64,000 nt of DNA from Pseudomonas sp. Irchel 3E13 (GCF_900187455.1 NZ_FYDX01000011.1:186001-250000); one strand, 5' to 3'. Positions 17,239 through 33,367 are shown, counted from the first letter of the stretch. A program made the numbers and translations. Notes: generated by a model from the letters alone, not told the origin.

Positions 17239-17937
17239 TCAGATCGGAACCAGGTGACCCTCTTCCAGGCGCAGCACACGATCCATCTGCCGCGCCAGGT
17301 TCAGGTCATGGGTCACCACCAGGAACGCGGTCTGCGACGAACTGCTCAGCTCGCGCATCAGGTCCTGGATGCCCTGGGCGGTGTGCTGGTCGAGGTTGCC
17401 GGTGGGCTCGTCGAGCATCACCAGGCCCGGCCGGTTGACCAGGGCGCGGGCGATGGCCACGCGCTGGCGCTCGCCACCGGACAGTTCGGACGGCTTGTGG
17501 CTCAGGCGGTGACCGAGACCGACACGCTTGAGCAGCGCCTCGGCGCGCTCGCGGGCTTCCGGGATCGGCGTGCGGCCGATCAGCAGCGGCATGCACACGT
17601 TTTCCAGCGCGGTGAATTCCGGCAACAGGTGATGGAACTGGTAGACGAAGCCCAGCGCGCGGTTGCGCAGCAGGCCGCGGGCACGCTCGCCGAGGGCCGA
17701 AAGCTCCTCGCCGGCCAGCCAGACGCTGCCTTGGCTCGGCGTATCGAGGCCGCCCAGCAGGTTGAGCAAGGTGCTCTTGCCCGAACCGGAACTGCCGACG
17801 ATCGCGACCCGCTCACCGGGGAGCAGTTCCAGTTGCAGGTTCGACAGCACCTGCACCGACTCCGGGCCTTCCTCATAGGATTTGCCCAGGTTGCGGCAAC
17901 TCAGTACGGCTTTATCACTCATGCCCAACTCACTCAT
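17239..17937 (-). CDS. lolD: Lipoprotein-releasing system ATP-binding protein LolD
   Basis: LolD is the ATPase of LolCDE. It has Walker A GSSGSGKSTLLNLLGGLDTP, the LolD-specific Q-loop region LGFVYQFHHLLPEFTALENV, signature LSGGERQRVAIARAL and Walker B LVMLDEPTGNLD. ATG at 17937 overlaps the lolC stop by eight bases and has GGAGG nine bases upstream, giving 232 residues. A second ATG at 17922 would give the 227-residue form annotated in other pseudomonads. The overlap implies translational coupling of subunits that assemble together. Confidence 0.95.
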   Translation of the reverse strand: MSELGMSDKAVLSCRNLGKSYEEGPESVQVLSNLQLELLPGERVAIVGSSGSGKSTLLNLLGGLDTPSQGSVWLAGEELSALGERARGLLRNRALGFVYQFHHLLPEFTALENVCMPLLIGRTPIPEARERAEALLKRVGLGHRLSHKPSELSGGERQRVAIARALVNRPGLVMLDEPTGNLDQHTAQGIQDLMRELSSSSQTAFLVVTHDLNLARQMDRVLRLEEGHLVPI

Positions 17938-19180
17938 AACGAAGCGCCTCCGCAGGCTGGGTGCGTGCCGCACGCCAGGCCGGATACAGGGTGGCGAGGA
18001 AACTCAGGACCAGCGCCGCGCCACAGACCATCCACACGTCTTCGGCCATGATCCGCGACGGCAGGTAGTCGATGAAGTAGACATCGGCGTTGAGGAACTT
18101 GTGACCGATCAGCCGCTCGAGGCCGGCGATGGCGGCGCTGACATTGAGCGCCGCGAGAATCCCGACCGCGGCGCCGATGGCCGTGCCGACCACGCCGATC
18201 ACCGTGCCCTGGACCATGAAGATCGCCATGATCTGCCGTGGCGTCGAACCGAGGGTCCGCAGGATCGCGATATCGCCGCGCTTGTCGTTCACCACCATCA
18301 CCAGCGTGGAAATGATGTTGAACGCCGCCACCGCGACGATCAGCAGCAACAACAGGCCGATCATGGCTTTTTCCATTCGGATCGCCTGGTACAGGTTGCC
18401 GTAGCTGCGGGTCCAGTCGCGGGCGTAGAACTCCTGCTCGCCCAGTTGCCGGGCGATGTTGTAGGCGTTGCGCGGGGCCTCGAACAGGTCGTCGAATTTC
18501 AGCCGCAGACCCTGGACCTGATCAGCTTTCCAGCGGTGCAGGCGGGACAGGTCGGAGAGGTTGGTCAGGCCCAGGTAGCCGTCGATTTCACCGGCGCCGA
18601 CATGGAAGATGCCGGTCACGGTGAAACGCTTCATGCGCGGGAACATCCCGGCCGGGGTGACAGTGACCTCGGGCGCGACGAAGGTCAGCTTGTCGCCGAC
18701 GCTGACGCCCAGTTTGGCGGCCGCCTTGTCGCCGATCATGATGCCGAAGCTGCCGGGCTCAAGGTCTTCGAGGCGGCCTTCGCGGATGAAGTCGCCGATA
18801 ATCGAAACCTTGCGCTCTTGCGCGGGGTCAACACCGTTGAGCAGTACCTTCTGTACCTTGCCTTCGTGGGTCAGCAAACCCTGCATCTGAGTGAATGGCG
18901 CCACTGCCAGCACGGACGGATTCTGCTTAACTCTATCGGCAAGGGCTGGCCAATCGCTCAGCGGTTGACCGGTCTCCAGCGTGGCATGAGGGACCATGCC
19001 CAGTACGCGGGTACGCATCTCATGATCGAAGCCGTTCATGACCGAGAGCACCACGATCATCACCACCACGCCGAGGGCGAGGCCGATCATCGAGGTCAGG
19101 GAAATGAACGAAACGAAGTGATTGCGCCGCTTGGCACGGGTGTAGCGCGTACCGATGTATACGAAAAGAGGTCTGAACAT
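17930..19180 (-). CDS. lolC: Lipoprotein-releasing ABC permease LolC
   Basis: The 416-residue permease is closely related to the product at 15928-17172. It shares the start FVYIGTRYTRAKRRNHFVSF, a large periplasmic domain and three C-terminal helices, ending AQTQPAEALRYE-like (seen as ARTQPAEALRYE). It is first in the lol operon, the position of LolC. In studied LolC the periplasmic hook recruits LolA. No good ribosome binding site is visible before ATG 19180. The pair of permeases indicates the heteromeric LolCDE form rather than the single LolF form. Confidence 0.93.
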   Translation of the reverse strand: MFRPLFVYIGTRYTRAKRRNHFVSFISLTSMIGLALGVVVMIVVLSVMNGFDHEMRTRVLGMVPHATLETGQPLSDWPALADRVKQNPSVLAVAPFTQMQGLLTHEGKVQKVLLNGVDPAQERKVSIIGDFIREGRLEDLEPGSFGIMIGDKAAAKLGVSVGDKLTFVAPEVTVTPAGMFPRMKRFTVTGIFHVGAGEIDGYLGLTNLSDLSRLHRWKADQVQGLRLKFDDLFEAPRNAYNIARQLGEQEFYARDWTRSYGNLYQAIRMEKAMIGLLLLLIVAVAAFNIISTLVMVVNDKRGDIAILRTLGSTPRQIMAIFMVQGTVIGVVGTAIGAAVGILAALNVSAAIAGLERLIGHKFLNADVYFIDYLPSRIMAEDVWMVCGAALVLSFLATLYPAWRAARTQPAEALRYE

Positions 19181-19274
19181 GTCGGGGCTTGTTCGGATGA
19201 AAGAGGAACGTCCTTGTGGCGGGGCCAGGACGGCGGATTTACACTCAGACCACCGCCGCTACCATGGGTTCGCC

Positions 19275-19862
19275 ATGTCGACAATAGATGAAGAAGATCG
19301 CCGCGAATACTACCGTATCGAGGACCGGATCGCACTGGAAATTACCCCGCTGAGCGCGGCTGAAGCCCTTGGCACAGACTTGTTGCAGGATGATTCACCG
19401 CTGTTCAATCTGCTTAGCGAACTGCACCTCAGCGAGTTCGAATCCCAGCACCTGCTACGCCAGCTCAGCGAAAAGGATCGCACCCTGGCGGCCTTCCTCA
19501 AGGCCCAGAACAAACGCATCGACCTGCTCAGTGCAGTGGTGGCACAGACCCTGATCGGCGAGATTGGCGCGCCGCAGCCGGTCATCCTGTCCGAAGGCGG
19601 TGTCGAGTTCACGCACGCCAGCGCGTTCACGCCCGGCAGCCGCGTGGCACTGAAAATGGTGCTGATGCCGCGGGCCTCGGGCTTGCTGTTGCGAGCGAAA
19701 GTCACGCACTGTGACAAGAAGGCCGACGGCCATTACGAGATCGGTACCGAATTCGTCGATATCAGTGACGCCCAGCGTCAACTGCTGGCGCGCTACATCC
19801 TGCAACGGCAGGCGCAACAGCGCCGCCAGGCCCTGGAACAGAACGGCCCGGCAGCCTCCTGA
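19275..19862 (+). CDS. PilZ-domain protein
   Basis: The 195-residue protein begins with the sequence DRREYYRIEDRIALEI, which contains the RxxxR-type arginines that bind cyclic di-GMP in PilZ domains. A helical middle segment (about 30-95) precedes a C-terminal PilZ-like barrel in which the second motif appears relaxed. The role is probably as a c-di-GMP effector, which fits the diguanylate cyclase elsewhere in the window, but no partner is evident. ATG at 19275 is chosen because the conserved motif follows at once; the frame is open to 19155 over non-coding-looking sequence. It is divergent from lolC and 27 bases before ugpQ, so probably co-transcribed with it. Confidence 0.85.
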   Translation: MSTIDEEDRREYYRIEDRIALEITPLSAAEALGTDLLQDDSPLFNLLSELHLSEFESQHLLRQLSEKDRTLAAFLKAQNKRIDLLSAVVAQTLIGEIGAPQPVILSEGGVEFTHASAFTPGSRVALKMVLMPRASGLLLRAKVTHCDKKADGHYEIGTEFVDISDAQRQLLARYILQRQAQQRRQALEQNGPAAS

Positions 19863-19889
19863 GCTTCAGTCTTTCTTGAAGGAACAAAC

Positions 19890-20612
19890 GTGACCCAGAT
19901 TTACGGCCATCGTGGCGCCAAGGGCGAAGCCCCCGAAAACACCCTGACCAGCTTCCAGCAGTGCCTGAAACACGGCGTGCGGCGTTGCGAACTCGATCTG
20001 CACCTGTCAGCCGACAACGAACTGATGGTGATCCACGATCCTACCCTCAAGCGCACCACCGGCCGTCGCGGCAAGGTGGTGGAGCACAGCGCTGCGGAGC
20101 TTGTGACCTACGACGCACGCAACGGTGGTCCGGGCTGGGTGCAGCCGTGCCCGATCCCGCGCCTGGAAGAGTTGTTCGAGAAATGCCCGTTCGAGCACTG
20201 GCAACTGGAGGTCAAGAGCGCCTCGCGCACCCGCGCCGCCACCACGGTCCTGGCCATCCGGGAAATGGCCCAGCGCTTCGGCCTGCTCGACAAGGTGACC
20301 ATCACCTCCAGCTCGCGGGAAGTGCTCGCCGCTGCCCTGGAACTGACGCCGGACATCTCACGTGGACTGGTAGCGGAATACACCTGGCTCGACCCACTGA
20401 AGGTCGCGCAGAACTATGGCTGTGAATTGCTGGCACTGAACTGGACGCACTGCAGCCCCGAACGCCTGGCCAAGGCCCAGCGCCAGGGGCTGCATGTGTC
20501 GGTGTGGACGGTCAACGAACCGGCGCTGATGCGTCGGCTCGCTGACTTCGGCGTAGACAGCCTGATTACAGACTTTCCCGGTTTGGCCACTGCCACCCTC
20601 GAGAATCGCTGA
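19890..20612 (+). CDS. ugpQ: Glycerophosphodiester phosphodiesterase
   Basis: This enzyme cleaves glycerophosphodiesters such as those left after phospholipid deacylation, giving glycerol 3-phosphate and an alcohol. The 240-residue protein has the GDPD motif HRGAKGEAPENT (residues 7-18), ELDLHLSADNELMVIHDPTL with the metal-binding Glu/Asp and catalytic His, and WTVNEPALMRRLADFGVDSL near the end. There is no signal peptide, so it is the cytoplasmic UgpQ type rather than periplasmic GlpQ. It follows the PilZ gene with a short gap and converges on sthA. Confidence 0.93.
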   Translation: MTQIYGHRGAKGEAPENTLTSFQQCLKHGVRRCELDLHLSADNELMVIHDPTLKRTTGRRGKVVEHSAAELVTYDARNGGPGWVQPCPIPRLEELFEKCPFEHWQLEVKSASRTRAATTVLAIREMAQRFGLLDKVTITSSSREVLAAALELTPDISRGLVAEYTWLDPLKVAQNYGCELLALNWTHCSPERLAKAQRQGLHVSVWTVNEPALMRRLADFGVDSLITDFPGLATATLENR

Positions 20613-20654
20613 AATCGGTCTCCCCGGCCGGCTCAGGCCACCGGCCGGAGCCGC

Positions 20655-22049
20655 TCAAAAAAGCCGGTTGAGGCCGTCGTACGCAGCCACCCGATAGGCC
20701 TCGGCCATGGTCGGGTAGTTGAAGGTGGTGTTGACGAAGTACTTCAGCGTATTGCGCTCACCCGGCTGGTCCATGATGGCCTGGCCGATGTGGACGATCT
20801 CCGACGCCTGGTAGCCGAAGCAGTGCACGCCGAGGATTTCCAGGGTTTCGCGGTGGAACAGGATCTTCAGCATGCCTTGCGGCTCGCCGGCGATCTGCGC
20901 ACGCGCCATGCTCTTGAAGAACGCCTTGCCGACTTCGTAAGGCACCTTGGCCTGGGTCAGCTCCTGCTCGTTCTTGCCGATCGAGCTGATCTCCGGAATG
21001 GTGTAGATCCCGGTCGGCACGTCGTTGACGAAGCGCCAGCTACCGTTGTCGACGATGCTGCCGGCCGCCGAGCGACCCTGGTCGTGGGCAGCACTGGCCA
21101 GGCTTGGCCAGCCGATCACGTCACCGGCGCCATAGATGTTCGGCACCTGGGTCCGGTAGGCTTCGTCGACTTCGATCTGGCCACGGCTGTTGACCTTGAT
21201 GCCGATGTTTTCCAGGCCCAGGCGGTCGGTGTTGCCGGTACGGCCGTTGCACCAGAGCAAGGCGTCGGCCTTGATCTTCTTGCCCGATTTCAGGTGCAGG
21301 ATCACACCGTTGTCCAGGCCTTCGACACGCTCGTAGTCTTCGTTGTGGCGAACAGTGATGTTGTTGTTGCTGAAGTGGTAGCTCAGGGCCTGGGAGATTT
21401 CCGAGTCCAGGAAGCTGAGCAACTGGCCACGGTTGTCCACCAGTTCCACCAACACGCCGAGACCGCTGAAGATCGACGCGTATTCGCAGCCGATCACACC
21501 AGCGCCGTAGACGATCAGTTTGCGCGGGGTGTGGCCGAGGCTGAGGATGGTGTCGCTATCGTAGATACGCGGGTGGTGGAAATCGATATCGGCCGGGCGA
21601 TAAGGACGCGAGCCAGTGGCGATGATGATGTGCTTGGCCACCAGCTTCTCGACCACACCGTTGGCGCAGACCACTTCGATGGTCTGCTCGTCGGCGAAGC
21701 TGCCGGTGCCGACGAACACGTCGACGCGGTTGCGGGCGTAGTAGCCGGTACGCGAAGCGACCTGCTTGGAGATCACCTTTTCCGCGCTTTTCAGCACGTC
21801 AGGGAACGAGAACCAGCGCGGCTCACCAATGGCCCGGAACATCGGGTTGGTGTTGAACTGCATGATCTGGCGCACCGAGTGACGCAGGGCCTTGGACGGG
21901 ATGGTGCCCAGATGGGTGCAGTTGCCGCCGACCTGACGACGGCTATCGACCATCGCTACCTTGCGTCCTGCTTTGGCGGCATTCATTGCCGCCCCTTCTC
22001 CTGCGGGGCCGGAACCCAGCACCACTACGTCGTAGTTGTAGACAGCCAT
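20655..22049 (-). CDS. sthA: Soluble pyridine nucleotide transhydrogenase
   Basis: SthA transfers hydride from NADPH to NAD+ to balance the two pools. The 464-residue flavoprotein has the FAD loop VVLGSGPAGEGAAMNAAKAG (residues 9-28), an NAD(P) Rossmann segment around LIVYGAGVIGCEYASIFSGL and the dimerisation domain. At the usual redox disulfide the motif is GGNCTHLGTIPSKAL, with Thr49 where disulfide reductases have the second Cys. That substitution is the known mark of SthA and separates it from glutathione reductase and lipoamide dehydrogenase. It lies between ugpQ (convergent) and apbE (upstream, same strand). Confidence 0.97.
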   Translation of the reverse strand: MAVYNYDVVVLGSGPAGEGAAMNAAKAGRKVAMVDSRRQVGGNCTHLGTIPSKALRHSVRQIMQFNTNPMFRAIGEPRWFSFPDVLKSAEKVISKQVASRTGYYARNRVDVFVGTGSFADEQTIEVVCANGVVEKLVAKHIIIATGSRPYRPADIDFHHPRIYDSDTILSLGHTPRKLIVYGAGVIGCEYASIFSGLGVLVELVDNRGQLLSFLDSEISQALSYHFSNNNITVRHNEDYERVEGLDNGVILHLKSGKKIKADALLWCNGRTGNTDRLGLENIGIKVNSRGQIEVDEAYRTQVPNIYGAGDVIGWPSLASAAHDQGRSAAGSIVDNGSWRFVNDVPTGIYTIPEISSIGKNEQELTQAKVPYEVGKAFFKSMARAQIAGEPQGMLKILFHRETLEILGVHCFGYQASEIVHIGQAIMDQPGERNTLKYFVNTTFNYPTMAEAYRVAAYDGLNRLF

Positions 22050-22223
22050 GCGTACTCCTTCAGAACAGGCCCGGGCGCCACGTCAGCGGCCGGGGCTTCG
22101 ATCATGACGCCTCGGGGGGCGCCATGAAAAAATTCGGGTGCAGTCTAATCAAGCTTGAACGGCGCGCACATTAACCCTTGGTCGCGTCGTAGGCTATTTT
22201 TCTCTGCACTACATGCAAGACAT

Positions 22224-23246
22224 TCATTTCTCGTTCGTTGCGTCGCCCGTTCCGACGATTCGCTCGAATGCCGGGGTCACACGGGCAATGAACCCCGCCT
22301 CGGCCCGCACCACAAATACGGCGGCGAGGTCCTGTGCCACGGCAAACTCCCAGCCCTGCTCCGGGCCCAGTATCAGCAACAGCGTGGAATAACCGTCAGC
22401 CACCAGCGCGGAGGGATCGAACACCGTCACCGCCGCCAGCGCATGCGCGACCGGCCGGCCAAGACGGGCGTCGAAGGTGTGGGAAAAACGCTGGCCATTC
22501 TCCTCGAAATAGTTGCGGTAGTCACCCGACGTCGACACACCAAGGCCGTCGATACTGAGCACCTGCTGGGCAATCTGGCGGTCTTCGCGCGGCAGTTCCA
22601 GAGCGACCCGCCAGGGACTGTCGTCAGGCTTGTGCCCCACGGCCTTGAGCTCGCCCGTGACCTCCACCAGCATATTGTTGATGCCCAGGGCGCGCAGGCG
22701 CTCGACGATCAGATCAACACTGTAGCCGGCGGCGATGCTGTTGAAGTCCAGCTCCAGGGCGATGTCCTTGCACAACTGCTCGCCGTCGATGCGCAGATGG
22801 CCCTGGCCAATACGCTGGCGCACCTCTGCCAGCCGGTTCGGATCGGGGATCTTTTCCTCCCGCGCCTGGGGACCGAACCCCCACAGGTCCAGCAGCGGCT
22901 CGACACTCAGGTCGAAGGCCCCACCACTTTCGCGCCACAGCGTGTCACCCAGTTGCACCAGCTTGAGCACACCTTCCGGCATGACCTGACAGCTGCCTGC
23001 GGGCAGACGATTGAAGCGCGCGACCATGGAATCGCTACGGTAGGTGGAAAACTGCTGGTCGATGCTCGCGAGAATGCCCTCGATCTCGCGCTGCACCTGC
23101 TCCGCATCCGGCCCCTCGGCGGGCCGCACGTACTGCACGGTGTAGCTGCTGCCCATGGTGGGGCCGCTGATGCGCTCGACCGGGTCGTCCTTTTCGCAGC
23201 CGGCCAACATCAACAAAGCACAGAGGGTGCCCAAGGCTGCTTTCAA
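22224..23246 (-). CDS. apbE: FAD:protein FMN transferase ApbE, lipoprotein
   Basis: ApbE transfers FMN from FAD onto threonines of target proteins such as NqrB/NqrC and RnfD/G. A lipoprotein signal peptide with lipobox LMLAGC puts it on the periplasmic side, anchored at Cys17. The catalytic region has GPTMGSSYTVQYV near residue 28, DLSVEPLLDLWGFGPQ, and GLGVSTSGDYRNYFEENGQ followed by HTFDARLGRPVAHALAAVTV, with the Mg-binding residues. Length (340) is normal. In other pseudomonads a similar gene lies by the nqr operon, but nqr is not in this window. Downstream comes sthA. Confidence 0.94.
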   Translation of the reverse strand: MKAALGTLCALLMLAGCEKDDPVERISGPTMGSSYTVQYVRPAEGPDAEQVQREIEGILASIDQQFSTYRSDSMVARFNRLPAGSCQVMPEGVLKLVQLGDTLWRESGGAFDLSVEPLLDLWGFGPQAREEKIPDPNRLAEVRQRIGQGHLRIDGEQLCKDIALELDFNSIAAGYSVDLIVERLRALGINNMLVEVTGELKAVGHKPDDSPWRVALELPREDRQIAQQVLSIDGLGVSTSGDYRNYFEENGQRFSHTFDARLGRPVAHALAAVTVFDPSALVADGYSTLLLILGPEQGWEFAVAQDLAAVFVVRAEAGFIARVTPAFERIVGTGDATNEK

Positions 23247-23282
23247 AACGCTCCTCCTTACTCGGCCGGCTTCACAACGCTC

Positions 23283-23310
23283 AAAAAAAACGGGAACCCG
23301 TAGGTTCCCG
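23283..23310 (-). terminator. Intrinsic terminator of gapB
   Basis: On the minus strand CGGGAACC and GGTTCCCG form an eight-bp stem with a four-base loop, followed by eight T residues (A run at 23283-23290 on the plus strand). It sits 24 bases after the gapB stop. Confidence 0.95.
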
Positions 23311-23333
23311 TTCTTTTCAACACACCAAGAAGC

Positions 23334-24797
23334 TTAGCGTGGGAATGCAGGCGGGTTCACACCAGCCATGTCTTCCATCACGCGCACTACCTGGCAGCTG
23401 TAACCGAACTCGTTGTCGTACCAGACGTACAGAACAACGCGGCTGTCGTTGCAGATGGTCGCTTCGGCGTCGACCACACCCGCGTGGCGGGAGCCGACGA
23501 AGTCGGTGGAGACCACTTCCTGGGAGCTCACGTAGTCGATCTGCTTGTGCAGTTCCGAGTGCATGGCGGTCTGACGCAGGTACTCGTTGATCTCGTCGCG
23601 CGAGGTCGCCTTTTCCAGGTTCAGGTTCAGGATGGCCATGGAGACGTTCGGCGTCGGAACGCGGATGGCGTTGCCGGTCAGCTTGCCCTTCAGGACAGGC
23701 AGAGCCTTGGCGGCGGCGGTAGCAGCGCCAGTCTCGGTGATCACCATGTTCAGCGGCGCGGCGCGGCCACGACGGCTGCCCTTGTGGAAGTTGTCGATCA
23801 GGTTCTGGTCGTTGGTGAACGAGTGAACGGTTTCGACGTGGCCGTTGATGATGCCGTACTTGTCATTCACGGCTTTCAGCACCGGCACGATGGCGTTGGT
23901 GGTGCAGGAAGCGGCGGAGATGATCTTGTCGTCGGCGGTGATTTCGCCGTGGTTGATGCCGTGAACGATGTTCTTCAGCGCGCCCTTGCCAGGTGCGGTG
24001 AGGATCACACGGGCAGCGCCCGGGCAGGCCAGGTGCTGGCCCAGGCCGTCGGCGTCACGCCATACACCGGTGTTGTCGACGATCAGGGCATTGTTGATGC
24101 CGTACTGGGTGTAGTCGACTTCACTCGGGCTCTTGGCATAGATCACCTGGATCAGGTTGCCGTTGGCGGTGATGGTGTTGTTTTCTTCGTCGATGGTGAT
24201 GGTGCCATCGAACGGACCGTGAACCGAGTCACGGCGCAGCAGGCTGGCACGCTTGACCAGATCGTTCTCGGCGCCTTTGCGCACAACGATGGCCCGCAGG
24301 CGCAGGCCGTCGCCGCCACCGGTTTTCTCGATCAGGATGCGCGCCAACAGGCGGCCGATGCGACCGAAGCCGTACAGGACAACGTCGGTGCCTTTGCGTG
24401 CGGAAGCGTTCTGCTGACCGACGACTTCAGCCAGTTCTTCGCGAACGAACTGCTCGGCGCTACGGCCATTGCCTTCCAGCTTGAACTTGTTGGCCAGCTT
24501 GCCGAGGTCAACCGAGGCAGCGCCCAGTTTCAGCTCGCTCATGGCCTTGAGCAGGGGGAATGTCTCGTGGACGGACAGTTCGGTTTCGTCAGTCTGGCGA
24601 TGGCGAGCAAAGCGGTGAGCCTTGAGGATCGCGATCACCGAACGGTTGATCAGGCTACGGCCATAGATCGAGCTCACCACGTTGTTATTGCGGTAGAGCT
24701 GACCGATAAGCGGGATCATCGCTTCTGCAAGCGCTTCACGATCGATCCACTCACCAAGACACTGGTCGGGCTTCTGAGTCACGGGAACCTTCCACAT
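23334..24797 (-). CDS. gapB: Glyceraldehyde-3-phosphate dehydrogenase, long GapB-type with N-terminal extension
   Basis: The catalytic part is a GAPDH: NAD-binding VVLYGFGRIGRLLARILIEK, active-site SAASCTTNAIVPVLK (Cys near residue 295) and the C-terminal NEFGYSCQVVRVMEDMA. Unlike the 330-residue GapA family it has an extra 125-residue helical N-terminus (EWIDREALAEAMIPLIGQLY onward), giving 487 residues. This long form is the one beside mfd in P. putida (GapB, by recollection); it may favour the gluconeogenic direction, which is inference. ATG at 24797 gives the annotated length. A GTG at 24782 has GGAAGG just upstream and may be the real start. It is divergent from mfd. Confidence 0.92.
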   Translation of the reverse strand: MWKVPVTQKPDQCLGEWIDREALAEAMIPLIGQLYRNNNVVSSIYGRSLINRSVIAILKAHRFARHRQTDETELSVHETFPLLKAMSELKLGAASVDLGKLANKFKLEGNGRSAEQFVREELAEVVGQQNASARKGTDVVLYGFGRIGRLLARILIEKTGGGDGLRLRAIVVRKGAENDLVKRASLLRRDSVHGPFDGTITIDEENNTITANGNLIQVIYAKSPSEVDYTQYGINNALIVDNTGVWRDADGLGQHLACPGAARVILTAPGKGALKNIVHGINHGEITADDKIISAASCTTNAIVPVLKAVNDKYGIINGHVETVHSFTNDQNLIDNFHKGSRRGRAAPLNMVITETGAATAAAKALPVLKGKLTGNAIRVPTPNVSMAILNLNLEKATSRDEINEYLRQTAMHSELHKQIDYVSSQEVVSTDFVGSRHAGVVDAEATICNDSRVVLYVWYDNEFGYSCQVVRVMEDMAGVNPPAFPR

Positions 24798-24966
24798 GTA
24801 GGGACAGAAAAAAGGGGCTACATTATGACGCCGCATATCGCTTCGAGCAATGAGCGCCTGTCGACAGTCCCACCTGAAAGGATTTTGCCCGCTGCACGCC
24901 TGACAGCACGGGCATTGGCCCGTTACAATCGGCCTCTTTGTCGCAACGCTTGGAGCTCGACCTCCC

Positions 24967-28416
<3,450 letters not shown>

Positions 28417-28426
28417 AGGAAGATCC

Positions 28427-28999
28427 ATGCGCGCCATTCGTAACCTGAGCCTGCTGCTGGCGTTGTGCTCGCCAGCAGCCTTTGCCGACACCCAATACCT
28501 GATCGAGATGATCCTGGTGCGGCAGAACGCCGTGCCTGCCGTCACCAGCCAGTTCGCCCCGGAAAACTGGAGCGATGGCGCCAAGCCGGTCGCCGACTAC
28601 GACATTCGCCAGCCGCTCCTCACCGAGCAGGCCGAGCGCCTTGCCGCCGACAGCCAGTACAGCGTGCTGCTGCACAAGGCCTGGCAGCAGAACGTCGGCG
28701 CCGAAGGCTCGAAAATCGCCTTCAGCGATGGCCAGGAACAGTTCGGCCACTTCCCCATCGAGGGCAACCTGAGCGTGAGCGAAGGCCGCTTCATCGGCGT
28801 CGAAGCCACTCTGTGGGTCAACCAGTTCGACGCCAATGGCGGCGTGCTTCAGAGCGAGCAGTTCAAGCAAAGCAACAGCAACGTCAAGAACGCCGAGCTG
28901 ACCTACCTCGATGGCGGACACCTGGCGCTGGTGTTGAAGATTCGCAAGGCCGGTACTCCCGCCAACGCAGCGCCCGACCCTGCACTGATGGAGCAGTAA
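28427..28999 (+). CDS. csiV: CsiV-like periplasmic peptidoglycan-binding protein
   Basis: The 190-residue protein has a Sec signal peptide (first 20 residues, ending SPAAFA). The mature part starts DTQYLIEMILVRQNAV, the motif from which the CsiV family is recognised. In Vibrio, CsiV binds peptidoglycan and cooperates with a D-amino-acid-modulated penicillin-binding protein; whether that holds here is unknown. The C-terminus is a beta-rich domain (LSVSEGRFIGVEATLWVNQF). GAAGGAAG precedes the ATG. The gene sits in a tight run mfd-csiV-helicase with gaps of 10 and 4 bases, so one transcript is likely despite unrelated roles. Confidence 0.85.
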   Translation: MRAIRNLSLLLALCSPAAFADTQYLIEMILVRQNAVPAVTSQFAPENWSDGAKPVADYDIRQPLLTEQAERLAADSQYSVLLHKAWQQNVGAEGSKIAFSDGQEQFGHFPIEGNLSVSEGRFIGVEATLWVNQFDANGGVLQSEQFKQSNSNVKNAELTYLDGGHLALVLKIRKAGTPANAAPDPALMEQ

Positions 29000-29003
29000 C
29001 GGA

Positions 29004-32300
<3,297 letters not shown>

Positions 32301-32311
32301 TGAAGGCAACA

Positions 32312-32335
32312 GCCCGCCGCCTCTCGACGGCGGGC
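32312..32335. terminator. Hairpin between convergent helicase and nagZ genes
   Basis: GCCCGCCG (32312-32319) pairs with CGGCGGGC (32328-32335). It lies between two converging stop codons and has no T-run, so it may act as a weak terminator or RNA-stabilising hairpin for both. Confidence 0.6.
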
Positions 32336-32346
32336 ATGCTCGGCAA

Positions 32347-33357
32347 TCAGTCGACCAACTGGGCCTGTTTCAAGGCGCCCAGCGCTTCCAGCCAGCGCGG
32401 CTGCTGGCGGTAGTCGGTACGGGCAAAGCCCTGGCCGCGCATGGCCGCGATGCGCGGCGATGGCGTGACCTTCAAGCGCTGGGCAGCACTCAGGGCCAGC
32501 TCGGCCGCCGCCCGGTCATTGCACACCAGACCCATGTCGCAACCGGCAGTCAGCGCGGCCTCGATGCGACTGGCGGCATCGCCGACCACATGGGCGCCAG
32601 CCATGGACAGATCATCGCTGAAAATCACCCCGTCGAAGCCCAACTCGCCACGCAGGATGTCTTGCAGCCAGCGGCGGGAGAAGCCTGCCGGCTGGTTGTC
32701 GACCTGTGGATAAATCACGTGGGCCGGCATCACTGCGGCCAGTTGGCCGCTCAGACGGGTGAACGGCACCAGGTCCGCCGCGCGGATCTGCTCCAGGCTG
32801 CGCTCGTCAGTAGGAATAGCCACATGGGAGTCGGCTTCCGCCCAGCCGTGGCCGGGGAAGTGCTTGCCACAGGCGGCCATGCCGGCGGCGTTCATGCCGC
32901 GGATGAAAGCGCCGGCGAGCGCGGTCGCCCGCTCAGGATCGCCTTCGAAAGCGCGGCTGCCGACCACGGCACTGCGCTGGTGGTCGAGGTCCAGCACCGG
33001 CGCGAAGCTCAGGTCCAGGCCGACCGCCAGGACTTCGGTGGCCATCAGCCAACCGCACTGCTCCGCCAGGTACTCGGCATTGGGATTGTCGGCAATTGCA
33101 CGCATCGCCGGCAGGCGCACGAAGCCCTGGCGCAGGCGCTGCACGCGGCCGCCTTCCTGGTCGACGGCAAGGATCAGCTCAGGGCGAATGGCGCGGATCG
33201 ACGCGGTCAGCTCGCGCACCTGGCGCGGGCTGTCGATATTGCGCGCAAAAATGATCAGGCCGGCCACTTCGGGCTGGCGCAGGAGGTGGCGGTCTTCGGC
33301 GGTCAGCCAGGTACCGGCGATATCCACCATCAGGGAGCCTTGCAGGCTGGCACTCAT
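32347..33357 (-). CDS. nagZ: Beta-N-acetylhexosaminidase NagZ
   Basis: NagZ removes N-acetylglucosamine from anhydromuropeptides in the cytoplasm during peptidoglycan recycling, producing the signals that AmpR senses. The 336-residue GH3 enzyme has DQEGGRVQRLRQGFVRLPAM, the catalytic loop KHFPGHGWAEADSHVAIP (near 163-180) with its His/Asp pair, and the nucleophile Asp in VIFSDDLSMAGA near 245. There is no signal peptide. It lies ten bases after an L,D-transpeptidase gene, and psrA precedes that, so all three probably share a transcript. Confidence 0.97.
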   Translation of the reverse strand: MSASLQGSLMVDIAGTWLTAEDRHLLRQPEVAGLIIFARNIDSPRQVRELTASIRAIRPELILAVDQEGGRVQRLRQGFVRLPAMRAIADNPNAEYLAEQCGWLMATEVLAVGLDLSFAPVLDLDHQRSAVVGSRAFEGDPERATALAGAFIRGMNAAGMAACGKHFPGHGWAEADSHVAIPTDERSLEQIRAADLVPFTRLSGQLAAVMPAHVIYPQVDNQPAGFSRRWLQDILRGELGFDGVIFSDDLSMAGAHVVGDAASRIEAALTAGCDMGLVCNDRAAAELALSAAQRLKVTPSPRIAAMRGQGFARTDYRQQPRWLEALGALKQAQLVD

Positions 33358-33367
33358 AAATGATCCT

